Shown here: in pieces, positions 8,013 to 15,895 of the stretch
Layout: the number at the start of each line of letters is the position of its first letter
Position numbering within the stretch: position 1 is the stretch's first letter
Source of the DNA: CAWBBA01 sp963729795
Lineage (GTDB): Bacteria; Desulfobacterota; Desulfomonilia; Desulfomonilales; Desulfomonilaceae
Direction of reading: 5' to 3'
Length of the DNA: 64,000 nt
NCBI GenBank assembly: GCA_963729795.1
Contig: CAVSPC010000047.1
Location: 62,001 to 126,000 of the forward strand
Translations under genes and position numbers: made by a program
The notes under the pieces: model-generated
Database searches by the model: none
Told to the model about the DNA's origin: nothing
What the model saw: the letters and a program-made list of their open reading frames with translations, nothing else

Positions 8013-9953
8013 ATGGGAAGAACAGTCGCGGAAAAAATTATCGAAGACCATCTAGTAAAAGGAAAACTTGAGCCTGGTTCCGAAATAGCCATCAAAATTG
8101 ACCACACCCTTACTCAAGACGCGACTGGGACCATGGCTTTCCTTGAATTTATGGCTATGGGGGTACCTAGAGTTAAAACGGAAATTTCCGTCAGTTACGT
8201 GGATCACAATCTGCTGCAGTCAGATTTCAAAAACGCAGACGATCACCGATTCCTCAGAACTGCCGCTTCCAAGTACGGGGTGGTGTTCAGCAGGCCCGGC
8301 AACGGAGTCTCCCATCAGGTGCATCTGGAGCACTTCAGCGTGCCTGGCAAGACGCTCTTAGGCTCGGACAGCCACACCACGACCAATGCTGGCAGTTCCA
8401 TGCTCGCCATTGGGGCAGGGGGGCTGGACGTGGCGATGGCCATGGCCGGACATCCCTTTTACCTATCCATGCCGAAGATTGTCGGCGTGCGACTCACAGG
8501 CTCTCTTCAGCCCTGGGTGTCGGCAATGGACGTGATCCTTGAAATGTTGCGGAGACTCTCCGTGAAGGGAGGCCTGGGGAAAATCTTCGAATACTTCGGG
8601 CCTGGCGTCGAGAACCTGTCCACAACTGACCGGGCCACCATAGGAAACATGGGCGCGGAGCTGGGAGCTACAACCAGCATGTTTCCTTCAGATGAACGCA
8701 CACGCCAATTCCTCGAAAGTCAGGGTCGCGGTCACGTCTGGACCGAGATCGTGTCGGATCCGGATGCCAAGTACAGCGAAATTATCGACCTTGACCTCGA
8801 TGAGCTTGAACCGTTAATAGCCTGTCCCAGTTCTCCTGGGAACGTGAAGAAGGTTTCAGAAGTGGAAGGTATCGAAGTGTCCCAGGTGATTATCGGTTCC
8901 TCGGTGAATTCCTCTTTCCGGAACTTCATGGTAGTGGCGAAGGCGGTGGCGGGGCGCCATTGTCATCCAGAGTTGAGCTTTGATATCAACCCTGGCAGCA
9001 GTCAAGTCCTTCTGAACGTGGCAGAGGCAGGTGGCGTCGCAGACCTAATTTTGAGCGGAGCGCGCATTCACCAATCCGGTTGCCTGGGCTGCATCGGCAT
9101 GGGGCAGGCTCCAGCGACCGGAGCAGTGTCTCTGAGAACTTTTCCAAGGAACTTTCCGGGCCGGAGCGGAACCTTCCCCGATCAGGTTTACCTCTGCTCG
9201 CCTCAAACTGCGGTGGCCGCTGCACTCCAGGGAAAGATCACCGATCCGAGAGCCCTTGGAGAGTATCCAAAGGTTTCCGACCCGATCAAATACTCGCTTA
9301 ATGATGAAAATCTCGTGCAGCCTGCATCAGATGCCGCTGCGGTCGAAATCCTCATGGGGCCGAATATTAAGCCTTTCCCGAAGTTCGACAGACTCGAAGA
9401 GACCATCGAGGGCCCCATAATCATCAAAGTGGGGAACAACATCAGTACGGATGAAATCATGCCTGCGGGGAGCAAGGTCCTGCCCTTGCGGAGCAACATA
9501 GAGGCCATCAGCGAATTTGTGTTTAATAATATTGATCCGAATTTTCCTCGCCGTGCCAGGGCGGCAAAGTTCGGCTTTGTCCTTGGAGGCGAGAATTACG
9601 GCCAGGGCTCGTCCAGAGAGCACGCGGCCATCGCGCCGCGCTTCCTGGGAATCCGCGCCAAGCTGGCCAAGAGCTTCGCAAGGATTCACAAGGCCAATCT
9701 CATCAACTTCGGAATACTGCCGCTGACGTTGGCCGAGCCGAACGACTACGATACTCTTTCCGCAGATGATGTAATCCGCCTTGATGGAGTTCGAGCCGCC
9801 GTAGAGCAAGGGAAAGAAGAGCTGATTGCCGAAGTGCCTTCGTCTCGACGAAAGATTATTTTAAGGCTGAACGTCACTGAACGCGAGAGAAAGATCTTAC
9901 TTGCAGGCGGGCTGATAAACCTGGCCGGGCAGGGTTTGTTGAAGAGAGTTTAA
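8013..9953 (+). CDS. Aconitate hydratase, Aquifex-type (about 650-residue form)
   Basis: 646 residues, the shorter bacterial aconitase form rather than the 850-900-residue AcnA/AcnB types. It interconverts citrate and isocitrate through a [4Fe-4S] cluster. The N-terminal part has VDHNLLQSD and SDSHTTTNAGSS, and the cluster cysteines include GCLGCIGMGQAP. The C-terminal swivel domain starts near residue 465 with NISTDEIMPAG and has GENYGQGSSREHAA. ATG 8013 follows AGGA with 7 bases between. It ends the metabolic run that begins with asd; a 260-base gap without recognisable features follows. Confidence 0.92.
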   Translation: MGRTVAEKIIEDHLVKGKLEPGSEIAIKIDHTLTQDATGTMAFLEFMAMGVPRVKTEISVSYVDHNLLQSDFKNADDHRFLRTAASKYGVVFSRPGNGVSHQVHLEHFSVPGKTLLGSDSHTTTNAGSSMLAIGAGGLDVAMAMAGHPFYLSMPKIVGVRLTGSLQPWVSAMDVILEMLRRLSVKGGLGKIFEYFGPGVENLSTTDRATIGNMGAELGATTSMFPSDERTRQFLESQGRGHVWTEIVSDPDAKYSEIIDLDLDELEPLIACPSSPGNVKKVSEVEGIEVSQVIIGSSVNSSFRNFMVVAKAVAGRHCHPELSFDINPGSSQVLLNVAEAGGVADLILSGARIHQSGCLGCIGMGQAPATGAVSLRTFPRNFPGRSGTFPDQVYLCSPQTAVAAALQGKITDPRALGEYPKVSDPIKYSLNDENLVQPASDAAAVEILMGPNIKPFPKFDRLEETIEGPIIIKVGNNISTDEIMPAGSKVLPLRSNIEAISEFVFNNIDPNFPRRARAAKFGFVLGGENYGQGSSREHAAIAPRFLGIRAKLAKSFARIHKANLINFGILPLTLAEPNDYDTLSADDVIRLDGVRAAVEQGKEELIAEVPSSRRKIILRLNVTERERKILLAGGLINLAGQGLLKRV

Positions 9954-10213
9954 GCCCCGGTTAACAGATACGGACTGCACGGCGGAACCCGCTACGGCAC
10001 GACGTGAGAACTCTGGGCCCGGCATCTTGTGTGAGCCCCGGTCGCATGAGGGCTAATCTGTATTCCCGATTGCGCGTGTATTACACCGCGCTGGATGCCC
10101 CTTCCACCGGGAGGACGCGGTCCAGCCTCCGTTGCACGGCCGGATGTCCCCCTCTTTATAATGGATGAGCGTGAATCAAACGGAGGGCCGGTACTCGCCG
10201 CGCTTTCTACCTA

Positions 10214-10714
10214 CTAGGAGGGTTGGCGGGTAGGACCTTTCTCGCTCTTCTGCCTTACGAAAATTTCGTCAGGGTCTTGATTTTTGAGAGGAACGAGATT
10301 TCGTCCGTGGTGGAACAGCAGGCGCTTTGGATCCGTTTCCTTAACTGTAATTCGTACCACGGGTCCAGAATCCCAATACAATGTCAGAAGGGGCGGAGTA
10401 TATGAGAAGCCACCGGCTCCCGCAGCAATCCATTTCTGCGCTTCATCTCCGCGATAAGTCGAGCGGAAGGTCCCGTTGTTGCTAAACACCAGTTTCATGA
10501 GCCGGTTGGTCGCAGGCACGTCCTGACCTTTGATGATGCGTGAGGTCAAAACCCATGTTCCCGCCAGACGGGAATCGTCAGCGGTCTTTTCGACGGATCC
10601 TGTCTGACTACTGCACGAGACAATGAGGCCGGCAAAAAGGAGAAGACCCAGAACAGGCATGTAATAGTAAGAGAGCGGCCTAACTTTTTGCATAAGACGA
10701 TAAGGTGTCAACAT
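10214..10714 (-). CDS. Lipoprotein with a lipocalin-like beta segment, function unknown
   Basis: 166 residues. A membrane segment (PVLGLLLFAGLIVSC) ends in a lipobox-like IVSC, so it is a probable lipoprotein. The mature region contains LAGTWVLTSRIIKG, LVFSNNGTFRSTYRG and LLTLYWDSGPVVRITV, the alternating pattern of a small beta barrel of the kind that measures or binds ligands in lipocalin-like extracytoplasmic proteins. A strong hairpin (10725-10772) separates it from the next upstream minus-strand gene. Function unknown. Confidence 0.65.
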   Translation of the reverse strand: MLTPYRLMQKVRPLSYYYMPVLGLLLFAGLIVSCSSQTGSVEKTADDSRLAGTWVLTSRIIKGQDVPATNRLMKLVFSNNGTFRSTYRGDEAQKWIAAGAGGFSYTPPLLTLYWDSGPVVRITVKETDPKRLLFHHGRNLVPLKNQDPDEIFVRQKSEKGPTRQPS

Positions 10715-10724
10715 ATTGCCCTGA

Positions 10725-10772
10725 AAATGGACAAGGCGATAGTGCCCCGAAGGCTAATCGCCTTGTCCATTT
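10725..10772 (-). terminator. Strong 16-bp inverted repeat, probable terminator
   Basis: AAATGGACAAGGCGAT at 10725-10740 is exactly repeated in inverse at 10757-10772, with a 16-base loop. On the minus strand the stem ends in CCATTTTC, a short T-run. It lies just downstream of the Ser/Gly/Tyr-rich gene and upstream of the lipoprotein gene. Confidence 0.7.
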
Positions 10773-10813
10773 AACTATGTGAACTAAAAGGCGGTCGCTA
10801 ATCGACCAAGATA

Positions 10814-11198
10814 TTAGTACCAGCCGCTGGATGAGCTGCTCGCAGGCCAGTAACCACCACTGCTGCTGCTAGAAGAAGAAGCATAGTAGTTATAGCCACT
10901 GCTACTGCTGCTGCTGGAAGAGCCGTAGTAGTTGTATACCGCTGCTGCTACTGCTGCTCGACGCGGGCATGCAACCGCAGGTCGGCACACAACAGCCGCT
11001 GCTGGAAGAACATGCCGGCCAATATCCGCTGCTGGATGAACTCGCCGGATAGTATCCGCTGCTCGACGAACTGCTGCCATAGGATCCATAAGACCCACCC
11101 CAGGAAGCATAGGGGGCCCATGCATAGAAACCCATAGCGTATGTCGCAAACAACATAACCATACCGACAACCGCAAGCACCAATGCAAATCTTTTCAT
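10814..11198 (-). pseudogene. Exported Ser/Gly/Tyr-rich repeat protein with an apparent frameshift
   Basis: From ATG 11198 (AGGAGG at 11210-11215) the frame encodes a signal peptide (MKRFALVLAVVGMVMLFATY) and repeats such as GSSSSSSGYYPASSSSSGYW. It then hits a stop at 10902. The same composition continues in another frame (YNYYGSSSS, GYNYYASSSS, GYWPASSSSSGWY) to a stop at 10814. The frames meet near 10934-10940, where one extra base in GGTATACAAC (compare GGCTATAACTAC in the next repeat) breaks the frame. The total length is one more than a multiple of three. The protein looks like a surface or matrix component. The frameshift may be real slippage in AGC tracts or a sequencing error. Confidence 0.7.
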
Positions 11199-11391
11199 TG
11201 AAACAAATACCTCCTCATGGAATAAAAGTCTCATTCTTCTGCTCTCAGCATCGAGAACAGTTTTTCCCTCTTATAAAGTGAGACAAGCTATAACCTAATC
11301 GCTATCACGAACAGAAGCCTTTGTCAATCATTATTTGTTTTGTCAGCCTCTGTCGTCCCACTCATTCCGGGCCTCAAGTCCGAAATGCCCC

Positions 11392-11419
11392 TTGACTCAC
11401 CTCAGCTGTCTGTTAGGAT
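11392..11419 (+). promoter_or_regulatory. Possible sigma-70-type promoter upstream of the FGE-like gene
   Basis: TTGACT (11392-11397) and TAGGAT (11414-11419) with a 16-base spacer, 37 bases before ATG 11456. The -10 box matches consensus only at 4 of 6 positions. Confidence 0.4.
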
Positions 11420-11455
11420 TCCCTTAAATTCGATCATTGTCAAGGAATTTTTCAA

Positions 11456-13567
11456 ATGGCACGAAATCCCAAGCCGTCGGACACATCAGCTTCAATAGGG
11501 CGTTCTATCGCTACCATGCTCGAGCCGCGACGGAGATACTGGCTGAAAACTACCTTTGTAACAGGTAGATGCGCGATTGTTATAATTTTGTTTATTTTGA
11601 AAATGTCTCTACTTTCTGTAATGGCAGCAGAAAACGACAGAAGAGATGAGAGTGCAGCGAATCCGGCGGGAGAGCTTCACGAGGTAACAGAACTGCGCAC
11701 CACAGGGTCGGAGGTCGACAGCCTTCTCGATAACTTCAAACCTGCGACCGCACCGGTTGCGACGCGCCAAGACGCGGCCCTACCGACTGAAGCCGGATCA
11801 TTATTCGAGGACAAGATGCGGAGAGTTGGCGAGTTGCTAGCGGCACGCGACATTGAAAAAGCAAGGGATATCGTGAGGCAAGCGATTTATGACTGTGAAT
11901 CCGGGAAAGGAAATCCTCGCGACTGTTCTCAGTGGTTGGAATTTCTGCAAGGCATCAAGTCAATCCTCGCCAAACCCGTCGAACAGAAAGTGGTGAAGAA
12001 TTCATTAGGCATGGACCTGGTCCGCATACCAGCGGGTGAATACATGATGGGCAGCCTCAAACGGGAAATGGATTGGGTGAGATTGACCTTCAAGAAGATC
12101 TGGAGAGAGGGGCACAAGCAGTGGTTTCAGGATGAACTCCCCCTTCATCCTGTGCGAATCACCCGGCCCTTCTATATGGGCGCCACCGTGGTCACCGTGG
12201 GACAGTTTCGGCAGTTCGTCAAAGACACGAATTATAAGACCGAGGCGGAAAAGGGGGATGGCGGAATGATATTCAGCAAAAAGGAAGAGCGTTGGGTGGC
12301 GCGCAAGTCCATGAAATGGGATTCCGTACCCTGGCCAATCGCTGACGATCAACCGGTCGTCTTTGTTTCATGGAACGACGCTCAAGCCTTTTGCCGATGG
12401 TTGAGCCGAAAGGAGAATCGGACCTATCGTCTGCCGACCGAGGCTGAGTGGGAGATGGCTTGCCGAGGAGGTTCAGTCTGGACGCGTTATCCTTGGGGGG
12501 ATCGCCTACCCGGAGATCGAGACTGCAATTTCGGCGACGGCAATCCCAAATTGCCTGAAAGTCTGACCACGGTGAGTGATGGCTATGAATACGTTTCGCC
12601 AGTCCGAGCCTTCCCTCCAAATGGATACGGCCTCTACGACATGGGTGGAAATGTGATGCAATGGGTTGGGGACTGGTACGAGAGGAACTACTATGAAAAC
12701 TCGCCGCTGGAAGACCCGAAGGGACCTAACACGGGCACCGGCAGAGTCAACAAGGGAGGGAACTGGTATTCCAGTCCGGCCGATTGCAGATGCGCATTCC
12801 GCGGCTTTTCCGGACCTAGCATGAATTTCTGGAATTTGGGCTTTCGAGTGGTCATGGAAGCGTCTGAACCGGGAAAGGGAATTTTGGCCTCGAAAGCAGG
12901 CCGTTCAGGGGAATCGAAGATCAAAACGTCCTCAGACAAGTTGTTTCCGCCAAGTGACGAGGATGGGGTGCGTCTTTTTCGCCAGGCTATGTTCGCTGCG
13001 GAGCAACAACAGTGGGATCAGGCGACCGAGGATCTCGAAAAAGCGCTAAAAGTCTATGAGAAACGGGAAGACCTCAAGTGGATAGCCAGGGTGAAAGCCA
13101 CTTTGGCCGGTATTTATGCTGAAAGGAACAGAAAATACAAAAGTAAAGAGCTCTATACCCAAGCCCTTGCGGAGTTCCGGAAAATGGGTGACGCCACGAA
13201 CTCCCGTATCATCCTTGCGCGTCTGGAGGAACTGGAAACATCACCAGGGGTGAAAGTGGTTGAAGTCAAAAAGGGAGGAATCGCCGACAAAGCAGGGGTT
13301 GTGCCCGGAGATATCATAATTGAGTATGGGGGTGAAACAGGATTTCGAGTCATAGGGTTCAAGAAACTCGTCGATGACTACTCACAGTCCGGACAGGTAA
13401 CGCTAAGCGTTATGAATAACGGTGAAATTACAACGACGGTGGTCTCTGGCGGTCCTTTGGGAGTAGCTCTTGAAGATATTAAGAGACCCCCGCGACCGGC
13501 ACGACCTGCCCAGGAGGCCAGACCCCGTGACAGGCGAAGACCCAGGCCGGCAAGAGCCAGACGGTGA
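11456..13567 (+). CDS. Formylglycine-generating-enzyme-like (SUMF1) protein with PDZ domain
   Basis: 703 residues. An N-terminal membrane anchor (about residues 38-57) is followed by a low-complexity linker. A SUMF1/FGE-type domain spans about 180-475: it opens with NSLGMDLVRIPAGEYMMGS and continues with TYRLPTEAEWEMACRGG, GNVMQWVGDW, GGNWYSSP and FRGFS...GFRVV. A TPR-like helical segment follows (about 510-595), then a PDZ domain (about 610-680: VKKGGIADKAGVVPGDIIIEYGG). The tail is Pro/Arg-rich. True FGE enzymes need a Cys pair; I see only isolated cysteines, so this is probably a binding or lectin-like use of the fold. Its location should be the cell envelope. Confidence 0.8.
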   Translation: MARNPKPSDTSASIGRSIATMLEPRRRYWLKTTFVTGRCAIVIILFILKMSLLSVMAAENDRRDESAANPAGELHEVTELRTTGSEVDSLLDNFKPATAPVATRQDAALPTEAGSLFEDKMRRVGELLAARDIEKARDIVRQAIYDCESGKGNPRDCSQWLEFLQGIKSILAKPVEQKVVKNSLGMDLVRIPAGEYMMGSLKREMDWVRLTFKKIWREGHKQWFQDELPLHPVRITRPFYMGATVVTVGQFRQFVKDTNYKTEAEKGDGGMIFSKKEERWVARKSMKWDSVPWPIADDQPVVFVSWNDAQAFCRWLSRKENRTYRLPTEAEWEMACRGGSVWTRYPWGDRLPGDRDCNFGDGNPKLPESLTTVSDGYEYVSPVRAFPPNGYGLYDMGGNVMQWVGDWYERNYYENSPLEDPKGPNTGTGRVNKGGNWYSSPADCRCAFRGFSGPSMNFWNLGFRVVMEASEPGKGILASKAGRSGESKIKTSSDKLFPPSDEDGVRLFRQAMFAAEQQQWDQATEDLEKALKVYEKREDLKWIARVKATLAGIYAERNRKYKSKELYTQALAEFRKMGDATNSRIILARLEELETSPGVKVVEVKKGGIADKAGVVPGDIIIEYGGETGFRVIGFKKLVDDYSQSGQVTLSVMNNGEITTTVVSGGPLGVALEDIKRPPRPARPAQEARPRDRRRPRPARARR

Positions 13568-13860
13568 ATCCGCCTAGGAGTCTGTTGCGCAAACTCAATC
13601 GTCGGCGCCATCGTGCTACGCGGAGGTTCCACTCATTGTTCCGTTACCTCACCCCGGCTCCTAGGAGTCTGGCATACTAAGTTTTTTCCGTGGCAGCCTT
13701 TGAGAGATCCCGATCCAATAGTCGCTATCGTGCAACGAATTCGGAAAAGCATTGCGTTACCCGACAGCCTCTTAGCTGCAGCCGCTCTCTAAAGGATTTC
13801 GGGCTCTGCTTCCGCTCGGGTGCGAACTTGAAGGGGACAATGGGACTTCGAGACGTTTAT

Positions 13861-15309
13861 CTATGAGCTTGCAACGCCCCGAATCTTTTGTATTAGTTGG
13901 GTGGTCGATATTCCATCGATGTGTTTCACGAATTCCACTCTTCCTCCTCTTGCTCTCACGATGGCCTCGCCGACCACTTCTTTGCCTTTCCAGTCTTCGC
14001 CTTTTACCAGGATGTCGGGACGTAGCTCTCGGATGAGATTTTCGGGGGTATCTTCCTCGAAAACCACCACAAAATCCACGAAACTCAAGGCAGAAACCAG
14101 CTCCACGCGATCTGTTTGAGCAATGATGGGTCTGCCGGGCCCTTTGATGCGAGCGACCGATCGGTCGGAATTGATACCGACAACCATTACATCTCCCATG
14201 GCAGAAGCTCGGCGCAGGATTTCAAGATGTCCAGCATGAAATAGGTCAAAGCATCCATTCGTGAAGACGATCTTGTGCCCCTGGATTCTATGGTTGCCAA
14301 GCATTGTGGCGACATCTTCCAAGGCAACCACCTTGGTGCTCGAAGACCGTTGTTTGAGAGCGTTGATCATCTCCTCAAGACTGGCGGACGCAGCCCCAAA
14401 GCGGGCCACCACGATGGATGCGGCCAAGTTGGCGAGATTGATGGCCTCCTCGATGGACAGGCCGTTTGCCACCGCAAGCCCCAGAGCTGAAATGACGGTA
14501 TCGCCCGCGCCTGTAACATCCACGATTTCCATCGGTTTCACGGGAAAATCCTGTGCTTTATGGCGGGTGACGAGCGTAATTCCATCTCTTCCCCGTGTTA
14601 CGATTACAGCTTCCGCATCCGTCTGGTCCAGAAGAATGCGGGCCGCCTGCACAAGCGTTTCTTCGTTTCGGATTTCCACCCCGGAAGCCAGAGAGGCTTC
14701 CCGCAGATTTGGGGTTATATAGGTTGCGCCCCGGTACCGCCTGAAATCCATCCCTTTGGGATCCACCAAAGTGGGAATCCTATTTGAGCGGGCTGACTTC
14801 AACAGGGCTTGGAGGAGAGTCGGGGTGAGAAAACCTTTGCCGTAATCGGAAACGATCGCTGCTTTGACCTGAGGCATTACCGATTCGATGTCCTCAAGGA
14901 CCACCTTTTCTATTTCGGCAGGGATTTCGGCAATTCTTTCTTCGTCGATGCGCACAATCTGTTGGTTCCTGGCCACCACGCGAGTCTTTATCGTGGTCGG
15001 ACGGGACGGATCGTCTTTCAACCAGAAACTCTCTACGGCCATGTCCTCGCAATTCTTTTTGAACCAACTCCCGGGGTTGTCCTTACCCACGGTCGCGAAC
15101 AGTGCCACCGTGCCTCCCATGGTTACGAGGTTCTTAACGACGTTCCCAGCACCTCCTAATCTACGGAGTCGGTCATGGGCTACCACAACAGGCACCGGCG
15201 ATTCAGGAGATATACGTTCGACTTCGCCGAGGACGTATTCGTCAACCATCACGTCGCCAGCTACCAGAATAGGAGCCGGTTTCAATGATCTAAGAAGGTT
15301 TTCGTTCAC
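13861..15309 (-). CDS. hldE: Bifunctional heptose-7-phosphate kinase / heptose-1-phosphate adenylyltransferase
   Basis: 482 residues, the usual length. It makes ADP-heptose precursors for the LPS core. The N-terminal ribokinase-type domain (1 to about 320) has LGGAGNVVKNL near residue 51 and the GAGD anion-hole motif at 267-270 (D270 catalytic). The C-terminal nucleotidyltransferase domain has FTNGCFDLFHAGH, with the HxGH motif at 358-361. The organism therefore makes heptose-containing LPS. No LPS neighbours are present. A 404-base gap containing a terminator for the small peptide unit lies upstream. Confidence 0.95.
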   Translation of the reverse strand: MNENLLRSLKPAPILVAGDVMVDEYVLGEVERISPESPVPVVVAHDRLRRLGGAGNVVKNLVTMGGTVALFATVGKDNPGSWFKKNCEDMAVESFWLKDDPSRPTTIKTRVVARNQQIVRIDEERIAEIPAEIEKVVLEDIESVMPQVKAAIVSDYGKGFLTPTLLQALLKSARSNRIPTLVDPKGMDFRRYRGATYITPNLREASLASGVEIRNEETLVQAARILLDQTDAEAVIVTRGRDGITLVTRHKAQDFPVKPMEIVDVTGAGDTVISALGLAVANGLSIEEAINLANLAASIVVARFGAASASLEEMINALKQRSSSTKVVALEDVATMLGNHRIQGHKIVFTNGCFDLFHAGHLEILRRASAMGDVMVVGINSDRSVARIKGPGRPIIAQTDRVELVSALSFVDFVVVFEEDTPENLIRELRPDILVKGEDWKGKEVVGEAIVRARGGRVEFVKHIDGISTTQLIQKIRGVASS

Positions 15310-15633
15310 TTGGGAACCTCCGGAATTTGAATGGCCGCTCCACGGTTTTGCCCGCCTTTTGCGGTCCGTTTAGAAGCGGAGAGATTACGACGAGAACCTC
15401 TTGTCAAGAGGCCCTATCACTTCATAGCTTGTGCTGAAGGGGTTTTGCAACAGCTTGAAGAACTTTTCAACCACTGCATGCTATAAATTACATGCACAAA
15501 CATTCGCAACATTAAGTTTATTATTGATTTTATCACATTTTCTTGTTAGACGAATGACCAGGAAGGAACGTTACGCCTTACGACGATGCACGGCCTCTCG
15601 CTGAAAAATCATATATCGGCTCCCAGTCCCGCC
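15310..15633. other. Intergenic stretch, nothing recognised
   Basis: No frame with codon bias or a ribosome-binding site was seen. It probably holds the hldE leader on the minus strand. The terminator and peptide unit at 15634-15789 follow. Confidence 0.5.
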
Positions 15634-15681
15634 GAAAAAGCCCGGGCCGGTCGCTTGATCGGATCAAACTGCCGGCCCGGT
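15634..15681 (-). terminator. Rho-independent terminator of the small peptide unit
   Basis: On the minus strand, CCGGGCCGG (15680-15672) pairs with CCGGCCCGG (15650-15642), with a nested TTGATC/GATCAA stem inside. GCTTTTT follows at 15640-15634. This is a strong, GC-rich stem plus U-run, 33 bases past the stop of the 20-residue peptide ORF. Confidence 0.8.
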
Positions 15682-15713
15682 TTCACTTGCTTTCGAGCCT
15701 TTTAGAGTCTTGC

Positions 15714-15776
15714 TCAGGACTCACTAGTGCAGCCGTCTTTGCAATGGGCTACTCGAGGAATCATGTACCTTTTCAA
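15714..15776 (-). CDS. Very small cysteine peptide (20 residues), candidate peptide gene
   Basis: TTG 15776 is preceded by a full AAGGAGG (15782-15788) at 5 bases, and the frame ends at TGA 15714-15716. The product would be (M)KRYMIPRVAHCKDGCTSES, with two Cys separated by KDG. An inner ATG (15764) would give 16 residues. A strong terminator follows at 15634-15681, and a perfect TTGACA (15856-15851) lies upstream, although no good -10 box accompanies it. The close ribosome site and private terminator argue for a real short transcript. It could be a RiPP-type precursor, a metal- or redox-active peptide, a leader peptide, or an RNA whose peptide is incidental. No maturation enzyme is adjacent. 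Confidence 0.45.
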   Translation of the reverse strand: MKRYMIPRVAHCKDGCTSES

Positions 15777-15895
15777 GGCGCCCTCCTTTCCGTCTGACGA
15801 AACATGTTGATTGATGCACATACCTGTACTTAGTCAACGTCTGCTCGTCTTGTCAAGATCGAGGCCGGCCCCCCATAGGAACGAAACGAAAAAAA

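Noticed and set aside
10860..11060. Dense AGC/TGC repeats resembling a tandem-repeat or CRISPR-like array
   Set aside because: They are codon repeats for Ser/Gly/Tyr within one coding region; there are no unique spacers.
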